The notes under the pieces are model-generated. The model was not told where the DNA came from, ran no database searches, and worked only from the letters and a program-made list of their open reading frames with translations. A stretch of DNA of 64,000 nt from Delftia tsuruhatensis (lineage in GTDB: Bacteria > Pseudomonadota > Gammaproteobacteria > Burkholderiales > Burkholderiaceae_C), in NCBI RefSeq assembly GCF_903815225.1, contig NZ_LR813084.1, positions 1,406,501 through 1,470,500 on the forward strand, given 5' to 3'. The position numbers and the translations under genes are program-made. Within the stretch, counting starts at the first letter, position 1. Each line of letters opens with the position of its first letter. This document shows positions 1-8,534 of the stretch, piece by piece.

Positions 1-138
1 GCCGCACGCCTGGGCGCCACGCGCGGCGCCCCCGTCGAGCCCATCGAGGGCGCGGTGTTCGACCGCATCGAGGACGCCGAATGGTTCGTCTTCAAGGCCC
101 GCTGGCAGCAGCACTTCGGGCAGGCGCTCGCGGACTGA
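1..138 (+). CDS. C-terminal fragment of an unidentified protein (cut by window edge)
   Basis: An open frame runs from the first base to a TGA at 136-138 and gives the last 45 residues of a protein, rich in Arg, Glu and aromatic residues near its end (…EDAEWFVFKARWQQHFG…). The codon use is typical of the window. The gap to the next gene is only 43 bp, so the two may be co-transcribed. Characterised N,N-dimethylformamidases have a small subunit encoded upstream of the large one, so this could be such a partner, but 45 residues are not enough to tell. No family is recognised. Confidence 0.6.
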   Translation, partial: AARLGATRGAPVEPIEGAVFDRIEDAEWFVFKARWQQHFGQALAD

Positions 139-181
139 CGGCACGGCGGACACCAGCAACCAGCGTTGGGGGAGACATTCG

Positions 182-2422
182 ATGAACAGCATCACCGGCT
201 ACAGCGACAAGATCAGCGTGGCGGCGGGCGAGACCATTGCGTTCAAGGTGAGCGCACGGCCCGCCCGGCCCTACGGGGCGCGGCTTGTCCGCATCATCCA
301 TGGCGACATGAACCCGCAGGGACCGGGCTACAAGGAGGAGCACATTCCCAGCAGCATCGAGCGGACCTACGACGGGCGCGAACAGCGCATCCACTGCGGC
401 TCCTTCGCCTGGGTCGGCGGCAACCGCCATGTCGCGCGGCTGGGCGCGATGACGCTGCAGGCCATCGTCTGGCCGACCCAGCCCGGCGGCCGGGCGCAGA
501 CCGTCATGTGCCTGTGGAATCCCCAGACGCAGCATGGCGTGCGGCTGGACATCAATGCGCGCGGCGAACTGGAGGCCGTGCTGGCCGGCGCGGGCGGGAC
601 CGAGATCCTGGCCAGCGGCAAGCCCCTGCTGGCGCGCGAATGGTATTCGGTGGCGCTGTCCATCGATGCGGAGCAGGGCACGGTCACGCTGCGCCAGATC
701 CCGCACCGCGTCTACGCCAGGGTCGACGACGCGGCCTGCGTGCAGCAGCGCATGGCGGCGCCGGCCCTGGATGCGCAGACCCTGCTGGGCTTTGCCGCGA
801 CGCCGGCGCTGGCCGACGGGCGCGTCGTGGGCCGGGCGCTGATGAACGGCAAGATCGACCGGCCCCGGCTCAGCGCCCGTGCGCTGGACGAGGCCGGGAT
901 CCGCGCGCTGGAGGACCCCTGCTTTGCCGGCATGCGCACGCATGGCGTGGTGGGCGTATGGGATTTCTCGCGCCGCATGGAATCCGAGACCATCGAGGAC
1001 ATCAGCGGCAACCAGCTGCATGGCCGCACGGTGAACCTGCCGGTGCGCGCCATGAAGGGCGCCAACTGGACCGGCGAGGAAATGAACTGGCGCCATGCGC
1101 CACGCGAGTACGGCGCCATGCACTTCCATGATGATGCCGTGCACGACGCGGGCTGGGACACCGATTTCTCGCTGACCGTGCCCGAATCGCTGCCGTCCGG
1201 CCTGTACGCGGCCCACCTGCGCTGCGGCGACGACGAGGAATTCATTCCCTTCGTCGTGCGCCCCGTGCCCGGCAGGACGCGCCACCGCATCGCCTACCTG
1301 GTGCCCACGGCCAGCTACATGGCCTATGCCAACGAGCACATGCCCACCGATGCGCCGCTGGCGCAGTTGCTGACCGACCAGGTGGCCATCCTGCGCAAGA
1401 ACGACCTGTTCCTCGGCGAGCAGCGCGAATACGGCAACTCCTGCTACGACGTGCATAGCGACGGCGCGGGCGTCTGCTATACCTCGCGGCTGCGGCCCAT
1501 CCTGAACATGCGGCCGAAGTACCGTTCCTGGCTGGGCGGACGCGGTTCGGCGCTGTGGCAGTTCAACGCCGACACGCATGTGATCGACTGGCTGGAGGCG
1601 CTGGGCTACGGCTTCGACTGCCTGTCCGACGAAGACCTGCACTACCAGGGCGAGGCGGCCTTGGGCGACCACGATGTGCTGATCACCAGCAGCCACTCCG
1701 AATACTGGTCCAAGGAGATGTGGGACGCCGTGGACGCTTTCCGCGCGCGCGGCGGGCGCATCATGTCCATGGGCGGCAACACCTGGTACTGGCGCGTGGC
1801 CTTCAATCCGGTGGTGCCGGGCGTGATGGAGGTGCGCCGCAACGAGGACGGCACCCGCGCCTGGGCGGCCGAGCCCGGCGAGTACTACCACAGCTTCACC
1901 GGCGAGTACGGCGGGCTGTGGCGACGCCAGGGCCGCGCGCCGCAGATGATCGCCGGCAATGGCTTCATCGCGCAGGGTTTCGATGACTCTTCCTACTTCC
2001 TGCGCAAGGAAGGCAGCTTCGATCCGCGCGCCCGCTTCATCTTCGAGGGCATTGCGGACGATGAGCGCATCGGCGACTTCGGCCTGGTCGGCAATGGTGC
2101 CGCGGGCCTGGAACTGGACCATGTCGACCGCCTGCTGGGCAGCCCGCCCAATACGCTGGTGCTGGCGTCCTCGACCGGGCATTCCGACATCTACCAGGTG
2201 GTGGCCGAGGAAATCCTGATCAACTACCCCGGCACCGGCGGCACGGTCAGTCCGCTGGTGAAGGCCGACCTGGTCTTCTACGAGACCGCGGCGGGCGGCG
2301 CGGTGTTCTCGACAGGCTCCATCGCCTGGGCCGGCAGCCTGTCGCACAACGGCTACGACAACAACGTGTCACGCATCACGCGCAACGTGCTCGACCGTTT
2401 CCTGGACCGCACACCCTTCTAG
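182..2422 (+). CDS. N,N-dimethylformamidase large-subunit-like protein
   Basis: The 746-residue product resembles the large (beta) subunit of N,N-dimethylformamidase, a cytoplasmic mononuclear-iron amidohydrolase that splits DMF into dimethylamine and formate. Residues about 95-235 read as a jelly-roll/LamG-like domain (WYSVALSID core). The rest matches the family's C-terminal catalytic domain, with the signature H-S-E-Y-W at 505-509 and a G-G-N-x-W-Y-W-R stretch after it. In characterised enzymes the iron is held by Tyr and Glu side chains; Tyr508 is a likely ligand. The ATG follows GGGGGAGA about 6 nt upstream. A DUF3311 protein and a sodium symporter follow, which suggests uptake and hydrolysis of a small amide or related nitrogen compound. 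Whether DMF is the real substrate is unknown, because many family members are uncharacterised. Confidence 0.8.
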   Translation: MNSITGYSDKISVAAGETIAFKVSARPARPYGARLVRIIHGDMNPQGPGYKEEHIPSSIERTYDGREQRIHCGSFAWVGGNRHVARLGAMTLQAIVWPTQPGGRAQTVMCLWNPQTQHGVRLDINARGELEAVLAGAGGTEILASGKPLLAREWYSVALSIDAEQGTVTLRQIPHRVYARVDDAACVQQRMAAPALDAQTLLGFAATPALADGRVVGRALMNGKIDRPRLSARALDEAGIRALEDPCFAGMRTHGVVGVWDFSRRMESETIEDISGNQLHGRTVNLPVRAMKGANWTGEEMNWRHAPREYGAMHFHDDAVHDAGWDTDFSLTVPESLPSGLYAAHLRCGDDEEFIPFVVRPVPGRTRHRIAYLVPTASYMAYANEHMPTDAPLAQLLTDQVAILRKNDLFLGEQREYGNSCYDVHSDGAGVCYTSRLRPILNMRPKYRSWLGGRGSALWQFNADTHVIDWLEALGYGFDCLSDEDLHYQGEAALGDHDVLITSSHSEYWSKEMWDAVDAFRARGGRIMSMGGNTWYWRVAFNPVVPGVMEVRRNEDGTRAWAAEPGEYYHSFTGEYGGLWRRQGRAPQMIAGNGFIAQGFDDSSYFLRKEGSFDPRARFIFEGIADDERIGDFGLVGNGAAGLELDHVDRLLGSPPNTLVLASSTGHSDIYQVVAEEILINYPGTGGTVSPLVKADLVFYETAAGGAVFSTGSIAWAGSLSHNGYDNNVSRITRNVLDRFLDRTPF

Positions 2423-2483
2423 CCCTTTTCCATGCCGCCGACTCCCGCGCGCTGGCGCAGGAGTCGGCGTGCCGGAGCCCCTC

Positions 2484-2747
2484 ATGAACGACCTGATCCT
2501 TCAACTGCCGGCGCGCGCCAAGGCCGGCATCGTCACCCTGTGGCTGGGCGCATGCCTGCTGCTGGCGGTCTTTCCGCCGTTCTACCTGGCCGCAGGCGGC
2601 CAGCGCATGCTGGTGCTGGGCATGCCGCTGGCCATCGCCTACTGGCTGATCGATGCCCTGCTGCTGATCGCGGGCGTCGCCCTGCTGATGCATGTGGAAC
2701 GCGTGCGCGGCGAATTCGGCGATGAGCTGGACAACGAACCTTGCTGA
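2484..2747 (+). CDS. DUF3311-like small membrane protein
   Basis: An 87-residue protein with two hydrophobic segments (about residues 12-33 and 43-68) separated by a short loop containing F-P-P-F-Y, followed by an acidic tail. The pattern and the position directly before a sodium:solute symporter gene fit DUF3311, small proteins usually paired with SSS-family transporters. I chose the ATG at 2484, which has GGAG 6 nt upstream; an in-frame ATG at 2469 would add five residues. The stop lies 9 bp before the symporter start, so the two are almost certainly co-transcribed. It probably acts as an accessory part of the transporter in the inner membrane. Confidence 0.75.
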   Translation: MNDLILQLPARAKAGIVTLWLGACLLLAVFPPFYLAAGGQRMLVLGMPLAIAYWLIDALLLIAGVALLMHVERVRGEFGDELDNEPC

Positions 2748-2756
2748 AAGAACGCC

Positions 2757-4265
2757 ATGAACGGATCCCCTCTGATCACCTTCGGCCTGCTGTTCGGGTT
2801 CATGGCGCTGATCGTCGTGCTCCTGTATGCCACGCAGCGCAGCAGCGGCAGCTTCACCGACTACGCGGTGGGTGGGCGCTCGTTTTCCGCCTGGTTCATC
2901 GCCATGTCCTATACCAACTCCTGGTGGCCGGGCGCGACCTACACCGCCTTCTTCGGCCTGAGCGCGGGGGCGGGCGTGCTGGGGCTGTATGCGCTGGCCT
3001 ATACGCTGCTGGGCGTGACCGCCATGTACCTGATGGCCGAGCGCGCCTGGGTCTGGGGCAAGCGCTTTGACCTGCGCACGCAGTGCGACATGCTGGGCAT
3101 GCGCTTCGATTCCCGGGCGGTGCGCGTGATCGCCAGCCTGATCGGCATCATCTGCCTGTTCCCCTGGCTGGTGCTGGGCATCCAGGCCATGACGGTGCTG
3201 TTCCACTTCGCCAGCTTCGGCGCCTGGAGCATGGGCGCCAGCCTGGTGGCGGGCGTGGCCCTGATCGGCGTGCGGCAGATCTGGACGGTGCAGATGGGCA
3301 TGCGCGGCCTGGTCATCACCGACCTGGCGCAAGGCATCGTGGCCTATGGCGGCAGCGCGCTGCTGTGCCTGGGGCTGCTCTGGTTCAGCCGCGAGGCGTC
3401 ATACAGCAACCTGGCGACGCTGCCGTCCGAGCTGCTGCGCCTGCCGGGGCAGGGCGGCCAGTACGGTATCTGGTATGTGTCCAGCCTGATCCTTACGGGT
3501 GTGATCGGATCGCTGTGCTGGCCCACGAGCTACCAGCGCATCTACACCGCCAGCGGCGTGGGCGCGGTCAAGAAGGGCACGGTGCAGACCATGGTCGTGG
3601 CCGGCGGCTTCTATGCGCTCCTGACGCTGGTGGCGCTGGCGGCCAGCGGCCTGGACGTGGTCAGCGCCAAGCCGCAGGACGGCTGGTTCACGCTGCTGTA
3701 TCACGTGGGCGGCGAGTGGATGCTGGGGCTGGCCATCGTCATCGTGCTGGCGGCCAGCATGGGCTGGGTCGATGGCTGCGTGCAGGTCTGCGGCGCGCAG
3801 ATCGCCAATGACGTCGTGCAGGTCATCTCGCCGCGCACGGACCGGCAGCTGACCCTCATCGCCAAGGCCTCGATGGCCCTCTTCATGCTGGGCGCATCCG
3901 TCGTGGCCTTCATGACCTACGACATGCCGCGGCTGCAGCTGCTGGCGCAGATGTCCTACCAAGGCATCGTGCAACTGGCCGTGCCCTTGTTCCTGGGCAT
4001 GTTCTGGCGCGGCGGCAACCGCATCGGTGCCTTGCTGTCCATGGGCGTGGGCTTCACGCTGGCGGCCGTGTTGACCTGGATCTATCCCGACGACATTCCC
4101 GGCCTGGGCAGCCTGACGGCCGGCGTGCTGGCCCTGGGCGTGAATCTGCTGCTGTACCTGGGCTGCCACTGGTGCTTCGGGCAGTCGGATGCGGAGCGCG
4201 AGCGCATCCGGCGGCTGTTCGATGCGGGCCGCGCCAGGGCGGCCCTGGAGCCTGCGGCGGCCTAG
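2757..4265 (+). CDS. Sodium:solute symporter (SSS family)
   Basis: A 502-residue inner-membrane protein with about 13 hydrophobic segments, typical in length for the SSS/LeuT-fold family that couples sodium entry to solute uptake. The N-terminal D-Y-A-V-G-G-R-S motif (about residues 37-44) is the usual family signature after TM1. It follows the DUF3311 gene by 9 bp and the dimethylformamidase-like gene further upstream, so the substrate may be the amide or amine handled by that enzyme (inference). An intrinsic terminator follows the stop codon. The substrate cannot be read from the sequence; PanF, PutP and ActP relatives all share this fold. Confidence 0.85.
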   Translation: MNGSPLITFGLLFGFMALIVVLLYATQRSSGSFTDYAVGGRSFSAWFIAMSYTNSWWPGATYTAFFGLSAGAGVLGLYALAYTLLGVTAMYLMAERAWVWGKRFDLRTQCDMLGMRFDSRAVRVIASLIGIICLFPWLVLGIQAMTVLFHFASFGAWSMGASLVAGVALIGVRQIWTVQMGMRGLVITDLAQGIVAYGGSALLCLGLLWFSREASYSNLATLPSELLRLPGQGGQYGIWYVSSLILTGVIGSLCWPTSYQRIYTASGVGAVKKGTVQTMVVAGGFYALLTLVALAASGLDVVSAKPQDGWFTLLYHVGGEWMLGLAIVIVLAASMGWVDGCVQVCGAQIANDVVQVISPRTDRQLTLIAKASMALFMLGASVVAFMTYDMPRLQLLAQMSYQGIVQLAVPLFLGMFWRGGNRIGALLSMGVGFTLAAVLTWIYPDDIPGLGSLTAGVLALGVNLLLYLGCHWCFGQSDAERERIRRLFDAGRARAALEPAAA

Positions 4266-4285
4266 CCTGGCGGCCGTGCAAGGAA

Positions 4286-4307
4286 AAGCCCCGCCGTCGC
4301 GGGGCTT
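4286..4307. terminator. Intrinsic terminator between convergent genes
   Basis: Perfect 8-bp stem AAGCCCCG/CGGGGCTT with a 6-nt loop, flanked by A and T residues on both sides, between the symporter stop (4265) and the stop of the convergent acyl-CoA dehydrogenase (4327). It can serve both strands. Confidence 0.7.
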
Positions 4308-4326
4308 GCCAGGGGGCAGGTGCCGC

Positions 4327-5442
4327 TCAGGCGAACACGCCGGCCGTGTCCTGCATCTTCTCGGACACGGTGCCCAGATGGTGCAGCGTGTCGCCGCCCG
4401 TCATCTCCATCTGCGTCAGGCGCTTGAAGTAGTGGCTGCCCGCGTATTCGTCGGTCACGCCGATGCCGCCGTGCAATTGCACCGACTGCTGGCCCACGAA
4501 GCGCAGCGACTGCCCTAGCTGGACCTTGGCGCGCGCGATGGCCACATGGCGCTCGGCCTCGGGCGTGCCCATCTTGAGGCTGGCGTAGTAGCTCATGGAG
4601 CGGGCCAGCTCCAGCTGCATCTTCATGTCGGCCACGCGGTGGCGCAGGGCCTGGAAGCTGGCGATGGGCACGTTGAACTGCTTGCGCTGGTTCATGTAGT
4701 CGGTGGTCAGGTGCAGTGTCTGCTCCATGGCGCCCACGCCCTCGGCGCACAGCGCGGCATTGGCCACGTCCTGGCCCAGCGTCAGCGCGGCCAGGCCGTC
4801 GGTGCTGACCAGGGTGGCCGGCGCGCCCTGGCAGCGCAGCTCGGCCGCGCGGCTGCCGTCCTGCGTGCGGTAGCCCTGGGTGCCGACGCCGCTGGCGCCG
4901 CGCTCCACCAGGAACAGCGCAATCTTGCCGTCCAGCTGGGCCGGCACCAGGAAGGCGTCGGCCGCATCGCCCGCAGGCACCACGCTCTTGACGGCATCGA
5001 CCGTGTAGCCGCTGCCGTTCCTTGTGGCCTTGGCCGCGCAGACATCGAGCCGGTAGCGCGCCTGGCGCTCCTGGTGGGCCAGCACGACCAGGGCCTCGCC
5101 GCTGGCCACGCGCGGCAGCCACTGGCCGGCGACGGCGGCTTCGGCGTACTGTCCCAGCACGGCCGAGGCCACGAAGGCCTGCGACAGCGGCTCCATCACC
5201 AGCCCGCGTCCCAGCTCCTCCATCACGACCATCACGTCGATGGCGCCCTGGCCCAGGCCGCCATGGGCCTCGGGCACGGTCAGCGCCGTCAGGCCCAGCT
5301 CGGCCAGTTCGCCCCAGACTTCGCGCGAGAAGCCGCCGGCCTCCACGATGGCGCGGCGGCGCTCGAAGGTGTAGCCCTTGTCCACCCAGCGGCGAACGGC
5401 GTCGCGCAGTTGTTGCTGGTCATCCGAAAAATCAAAATCCAT
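4327..5442 (-). CDS. Acyl-CoA dehydrogenase, pimeloyl-CoA dehydrogenase small-subunit type
   Basis: A 371-residue flavoprotein of the acyl-CoA dehydrogenase family, closest in appearance to PimD-type small subunits (starting M-D-F-D-F-S-D-D-Q). It would work with the adjacent larger subunit to introduce the alpha,beta double bond into an acyl-CoA. The Y-E-G-T segment that carries the catalytic Glu in medium-chain enzymes is absent here; the equivalent region reads M-T-G-G-D-T. That fits heteromeric dehydrogenases in which one subunit lacks the base. The start at 5442 has AGGAG 7 nt upstream; an in-frame upstream ATG at 5487 has no such signal. It lies 59 bp downstream of its partner on the same strand, so an operon is likely. 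Confidence 0.85.
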   Translation of the reverse strand: MDFDFSDDQQQLRDAVRRWVDKGYTFERRRAIVEAGGFSREVWGELAELGLTALTVPEAHGGLGQGAIDVMVVMEELGRGLVMEPLSQAFVASAVLGQYAEAAVAGQWLPRVASGEALVVLAHQERQARYRLDVCAAKATRNGSGYTVDAVKSVVPAGDAADAFLVPAQLDGKIALFLVERGASGVGTQGYRTQDGSRAAELRCQGAPATLVSTDGLAALTLGQDVANAALCAEGVGAMEQTLHLTTDYMNQRKQFNVPIASFQALRHRVADMKMQLELARSMSYYASLKMGTPEAERHVAIARAKVQLGQSLRFVGQQSVQLHGGIGVTDEYAGSHYFKRLTQMEMTGGDTLHHLGTVSEKMQDTAGVFA

Positions 5443-5501
5443 TTGTCTCACTCCTGATGCCGAATGGGGATGGCGCCCTGGCGCCACCCCCTGAGTCCAA
5501 A

Positions 5502-6683
5502 TCAGCCCAACACCGTCTGAGCGACGATGTTCCGTTGCACCTCGTTGGAGCCGCCGTAGATGGTGGTCTTGCGCATGTTGAAGTAGGTCGAGGCCAGCGG
5601 GGCGTTGTCCACCACGCCGCCGGGGAAGTCGCCCTGCCAGCCGGCCTCCATGGCCTCCTCGATGAAGGGCAGGCTGAAGGGGCCGGCGGCCAGCATCATC
5701 AGCTCGGAGTAGCGCTGCTGTATCTCGCTGCCCTTGATCTTGAGCAGGCCCGCGATGTCCAGCGGGTTCTTGCCGGATTTCTCGGCCGACAGCACGCGCA
5801 GCACCAGCATCTCCAGTGCCACCACGTCGATTTCCAGCCGGGCGATCTCGTCACGGAAGCGCTGGTCTTCGTAGACGCCCTCGGCCTTGGCGATGCGCTT
5901 GAGGCGCTCCAGCTCGCGCTTGGCGCGGTTCACGTCGGCGATGTTGGTGCGCTCGTGGCTCAGCAGGTGCTTGGCGTAGGTCCAGCCCTTGTTCTCCTCG
6001 CCGATGAGGTTCTCGGCGGGCACCTCGACGTTGTCGAAGAAGACCTCGTTGACCTCGCACTCGCCATCGAGCAGCTTGATGGGGCGCACGGTCACGCCGG
6101 GGCTCTTCATGTCGATCAGCAGGAAGCTGATGCCGGTCTGGGGCTTGCCTTCGTTGCTGGTGCGCACCAGGCAGAAGATCCACTCGCCATACTGGCCCAG
6201 CGTGGTCCAGGTCTTCTGTCCGTTGACGATGTATTTGTCGCCCACGCGCTCGGCGCGGGTCTTGAGGCTGGCCAGATCCGAGCCCGAGCCGGGCTCCGAG
6301 TAGCCCTGGCTCCACCAGACCTCGCCGCTGGCGATGCCGGGCAGAAAGCGCTGCTGCTGCTCGGGCGAGCCGTAGGCCATGATCACGGGCGCCACCATCA
6401 CGGGGCCGAAGGGGATGATGCGCGGCGCGCAGGCCAGCGCGCATTCCTCCTCGAACAGGTGCTTTTGCACGGCTGTCCAGCCGGGGCCGCCGAACTGCTT
6501 GGGCCAGCCGTAGCCCAGCCAGCCCTTTTTGCCAAGAATCTTGGCCCAGTTCTGCAGGTCGTCGCGCGTCAGGCGCAGCGAATGGCGCACCTTGTGCGCG
6601 ATGTCCTGGGGCAGGTGGGCCCGCACCCAGGCGCGGACTTCCTCGCGAAAGGACTGTTCTTCAGGGGTAAATGCCAGGTCCAT
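5502..6683 (-). CDS. Acyl-CoA dehydrogenase, pimeloyl-CoA dehydrogenase large-subunit type
   Basis: A 393-residue acyl-CoA dehydrogenase of PimC type (M-D-L-A-F-T-P-E-E-Q start; Q-G-Y-S-E-P-G-S-G-S-D flavin/substrate motif at about 126-136; C-terminal I-Y-G-G-S-N-E-V-Q-R). The medium-chain catalytic Glu position is Gly (Y-G-G). A Glu at position 244 in S-H-E-R-T-N lies in the helix that supplies the base in isovaleryl- and long-chain-type enzymes, so this subunit probably carries the active-site base of the heteromer. The start has AAGGAGA 8 nt upstream. It probably acts on dicarboxylyl-, branched- or ring-side-chain-CoA; the substrate is not readable. First gene of a two-gene operon. Confidence 0.85.
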   Translation of the reverse strand: MDLAFTPEEQSFREEVRAWVRAHLPQDIAHKVRHSLRLTRDDLQNWAKILGKKGWLGYGWPKQFGGPGWTAVQKHLFEEECALACAPRIIPFGPVMVAPVIMAYGSPEQQQRFLPGIASGEVWWSQGYSEPGSGSDLASLKTRAERVGDKYIVNGQKTWTTLGQYGEWIFCLVRTSNEGKPQTGISFLLIDMKSPGVTVRPIKLLDGECEVNEVFFDNVEVPAENLIGEENKGWTYAKHLLSHERTNIADVNRAKRELERLKRIAKAEGVYEDQRFRDEIARLEIDVVALEMLVLRVLSAEKSGKNPLDIAGLLKIKGSEIQQRYSELMMLAAGPFSLPFIEEAMEAGWQGDFPGGVVDNAPLASTYFNMRKTTIYGGSNEVQRNIVAQTVLG

Positions 6684-6776
6684 GGATGGTGTCTCCTTCA
6701 ATCCCGGCTTTTGTAGCACGCACGTTCTTTTTTGAACTGTCCAGGGCGTGACAACCTATGGCAATCCCTGATGGAG

Positions 6777-6809
6777 CATGTCCCGGGCGGTCTGCCGTCA
6801 CGGGACATG
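6777..6809. other. 9-bp inverted repeat downstream of yceH
   Basis: CATGTCCCG (6777-6785) and CGGGACATG (6801-6809) form a perfect 9-bp stem with a 15-nt loop, starting 8 nt after the minus-strand yceH stop. It lacks a T-tract on the minus strand, so it may be a Rho-dependent 3' end hairpin or an operator for the acyl-CoA dehydrogenase operon whose start lies about 95 bp further on. Confidence 0.4.
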
Positions 6810-6816
6810 TTTCCTG

Positions 6817-7497
6817 TCAGGCATCGGGTTCAGGCTCTTCCAGGCCCAGCTGGGCATAGACATGTGCGAGGCGCGCCTGCAATTGCTGCACCTGGGCCTC
6901 AAGGTCGACCACGCGCTGTGCCAGCGCGTCGCCGCGCGGGCCCCCGGCAGCCGGTGCTGCGGCGATGGCATGCACATCCACTGGACCGCACAGCAGGTGG
7001 GCCCAGCGCTGCTCGCGCGCGCCGGGTGCGCGCGGCAGCAGAACGACCAGGGGGCCGCCTTTCTCCTCGCTGCGCTCGCGCAGCTCATCGAGAAAGGCCT
7101 CGACCGAGGAGATGTCGGCAAAGCGGTGCCAGCGTTCGGCGTTGATGCGCAACTCGCCGGCCGTCTGCGGGCCGCGCAGCATCAGCAGGGCCAGCAGCAC
7201 GGCGCTCTGATCGGGCACGCCCACGCCACGCGGGAAGTTGTGCTCCCAGCGCGTGGCCCGCGCGCTGCTGATCTGCACGGACAGGGTGCGCAGGCGCAGG
7301 CTGTCCAGCGCCTCCTGGGCCTCGCCCTCGCTGACCTCCATCACCGGGTCGCGGCTGCTTTTCTGGTTGCAGCCGGTGACAAGGGCATTGAGTGTGAGTG
7401 GATAGCTGTCGGGCACGGTGCGCGCCTTCTCCATCAGCGTGGCCAGTACGCGGGCCTCGACGGCGGTCAGGGGTGTGGTGCGGGGATCGAATGGCAT
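6817..7497 (-). CDS. YceH family protein (DUF480)
   Basis: A 226-residue protein with the two winged-helix-like repeats of the YceH/DUF480 family ([15 protein letters not shown] near the N-terminus and [15 protein letters not shown] about residues 38-52). The C-terminus (about 185-220) is a predicted coiled coil rich in Q, L and E. The molecular function is unknown; E. coli YceH sits in the nucleotide-metabolism region. The ATG at 7497 has no clear Shine-Dalgarno sequence. It is divergent from purN with about 100 bp between the starts. Confidence 0.85.
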   Translation of the reverse strand: MPFDPRTTPLTAVEARVLATLMEKARTVPDSYPLTLNALVTGCNQKSSRDPVMEVSEGEAQEALDSLRLRTLSVQISSARATRWEHNFPRGVGVPDQSAVLLALLMLRGPQTAGELRINAERWHRFADISSVEAFLDELRERSEEKGGPLVVLLPRAPGAREQRWAHLLCGPVDVHAIAAAPAAGGPRGDALAQRVVDLEAQVQQLQARLAHVYAQLGLEEPEPDA

Positions 7498-7582
7498 GGC
7501 GAATGGGTACGGAACGAAGGAGATGGCCCGGCACGGTCGTGGGCCTTGCCGGGGCGGACGCAGGCCCCGGGGCCTGCGGTGC

Positions 7583-7588
7583 GACAAT
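7583..7588 (+). promoter_or_regulatory. -10-like hexamer directly before purN
   Basis: GACAAT ends 8 nt before the purN ATG, where transcription would start at or within a few bases of the start codon. No Shine-Dalgarno sequence is present and no convincing -35 is seen. It belongs to a recurrent pattern in this window (see findings). Confidence 0.45.
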
Positions 7589-7596
7589 CGCCGCCC

Positions 7597-8175
7597 ATGA
7601 AAAATATCGTGATCCTGATCTCGGGCGGCGGCTCGAACATGGCTGCCATTGTGCGTGCTTCGCAGCAACAGGACTGGGCACGGCGTTATGGCGCGCGTGT
7701 CGCGGCCGTGGTCAGCAACAAGGCCGAGGCATCGGGCCTGGTGTTCGCGAAGGAGCAGGGCATTGCCACCGAGGTGCTGGACCACCGTCCCTTTCCCAGC
7801 CGCGAGGCCTTCGACGCCGAACTGGCCCGGGTGATCGACCGCCACGATCCGGCCCTGGTCGTGCTGGCCGGCTTCATGCGCATCCTGACGCCGGGCTTTG
7901 TCTCCCGCTACGAAGGCCGGATGGTCAACATCCATCCTTCCCTGCTGCCGGCATTCACGGGCCTGCACACGCACCAGCGCGCCATCGACGCGGGCTGCAA
8001 GTTCGCGGGCTGCACCGTGCATGGCGTGACGGCCGAGCTGGACGTGGGCCCCATCATCGAGCAGGCCGTGGTGCCCGTGCTGCCCGGCGACACGGCACAG
8101 AGCCTGGCCGCGCGCGTGCTCGTGCAGGAGCACATCATCTATCCGCGCGCCGTGGCACGGCTGATGCAGGCCTGA
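7597..8175 (+). CDS. purN: Phosphoribosylglycinamide formyltransferase 1
   Basis: A 192-residue cytoplasmic enzyme that transfers a formyl group from 10-formyltetrahydrofolate to GAR in purine synthesis. It starts [15 protein letters not shown], the usual phosphate-binding N-terminus. The catalytic segment is present: [10 protein letters not shown] with the conserved Asn-His, then G-C-T-V-H-G-V and the D in E-L-D-V-G-P-I. Length is normal for PurN. No ribosome-binding site precedes the ATG; instead GACAAT ends 8 nt upstream, suggesting a leaderless or near-leaderless mRNA. It ends 4 bp from the convergent DUF1653 gene. Confidence 0.95.
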   Translation: MKNIVILISGGGSNMAAIVRASQQQDWARRYGARVAAVVSNKAEASGLVFAKEQGIATEVLDHRPFPSREAFDAELARVIDRHDPALVVLAGFMRILTPGFVSRYEGRMVNIHPSLLPAFTGLHTHQRAIDAGCKFAGCTVHGVTAELDVGPIIEQAVVPVLPGDTAQSLAARVLVQEHIIYPRAVARLMQA

Positions 8176-8179
8176 ACCG

Positions 8180-8452
8180 TCACAGCCCTTCGCTCTGGAA
8201 GGACTGCTGCTCCGGTTCGGGGCAGCGTGCGAACCGGGGCTGCTGCACGCCATCGATCACCACGGTCTCGTTGAACATCGCGGCGGGGCGCACCCACAGG
8301 CCGCGCTCGCCGTACAGCGCGCGGTACAGGGTCATGGGCTCGCGCGTCTCGCTGTGGCGCACGGTGGCAAGCACTTCGTAACGTCCGCCCTTGTAGTGGC
8401 GGTACAGGCCTGGGGGCGTTGGGGTCAGAGGGGGAAGGTCGTCATCGTTCAT
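8180..8452 (-). CDS. DUF1653 domain protein
   Basis: A 90-residue cytoplasmic protein whose core ([13 protein letters not shown] at about residues 15-27, then [17 protein letters not shown] and W-V-R-P) is the DUF1653 signature. This is a small beta-rich domain of unknown function found alone or fused to other domains. The start at 8452 gives the usual length; longer in-frame extension upstream would cover the divergent rRNA methyltransferase and is rejected. On the minus strand TACCAT lies 8 nt before the ATG. Confidence 0.8.
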   Translation of the reverse strand: MNDDDLPPLTPTPPGLYRHYKGGRYEVLATVRHSETREPMTLYRALYGERGLWVRPAAMFNETVVIDGVQQPRFARCPEPEQQSFQSEGL

Positions 8453-8521
8453 GGACAGGCATGGTAGCGGTGCCCGCGCCGCGTTCCGACCTGTGGCCCT
8501 CTCGGAAATGCAAGGCAGTGG

Positions 8522-8527
8522 GACAAT
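8522..8527 (+). promoter_or_regulatory. -10-like hexamer directly before the rsmB-type gene
   Basis: GACAAT ends 7 nt before the ATG at 8535, with no Shine-Dalgarno sequence between them. Candidate leaderless-transcript promoter element. Confidence 0.45.
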
Positions 8528-8534
8528 CGCGCCC

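Noticed and set aside
1555..1986. Internal plus-strand ORF in the dimethylformamidase-like gene
   Set aside because: Alternative frame of a long real gene; Arg/Gly/Ala-rich shadow translation.
92..2347. A 751-codon minus-strand frame opposite the dimethylformamidase-like gene
   Set aside because: Shadow of a strong coding gene, with no family features and shadow-type composition.
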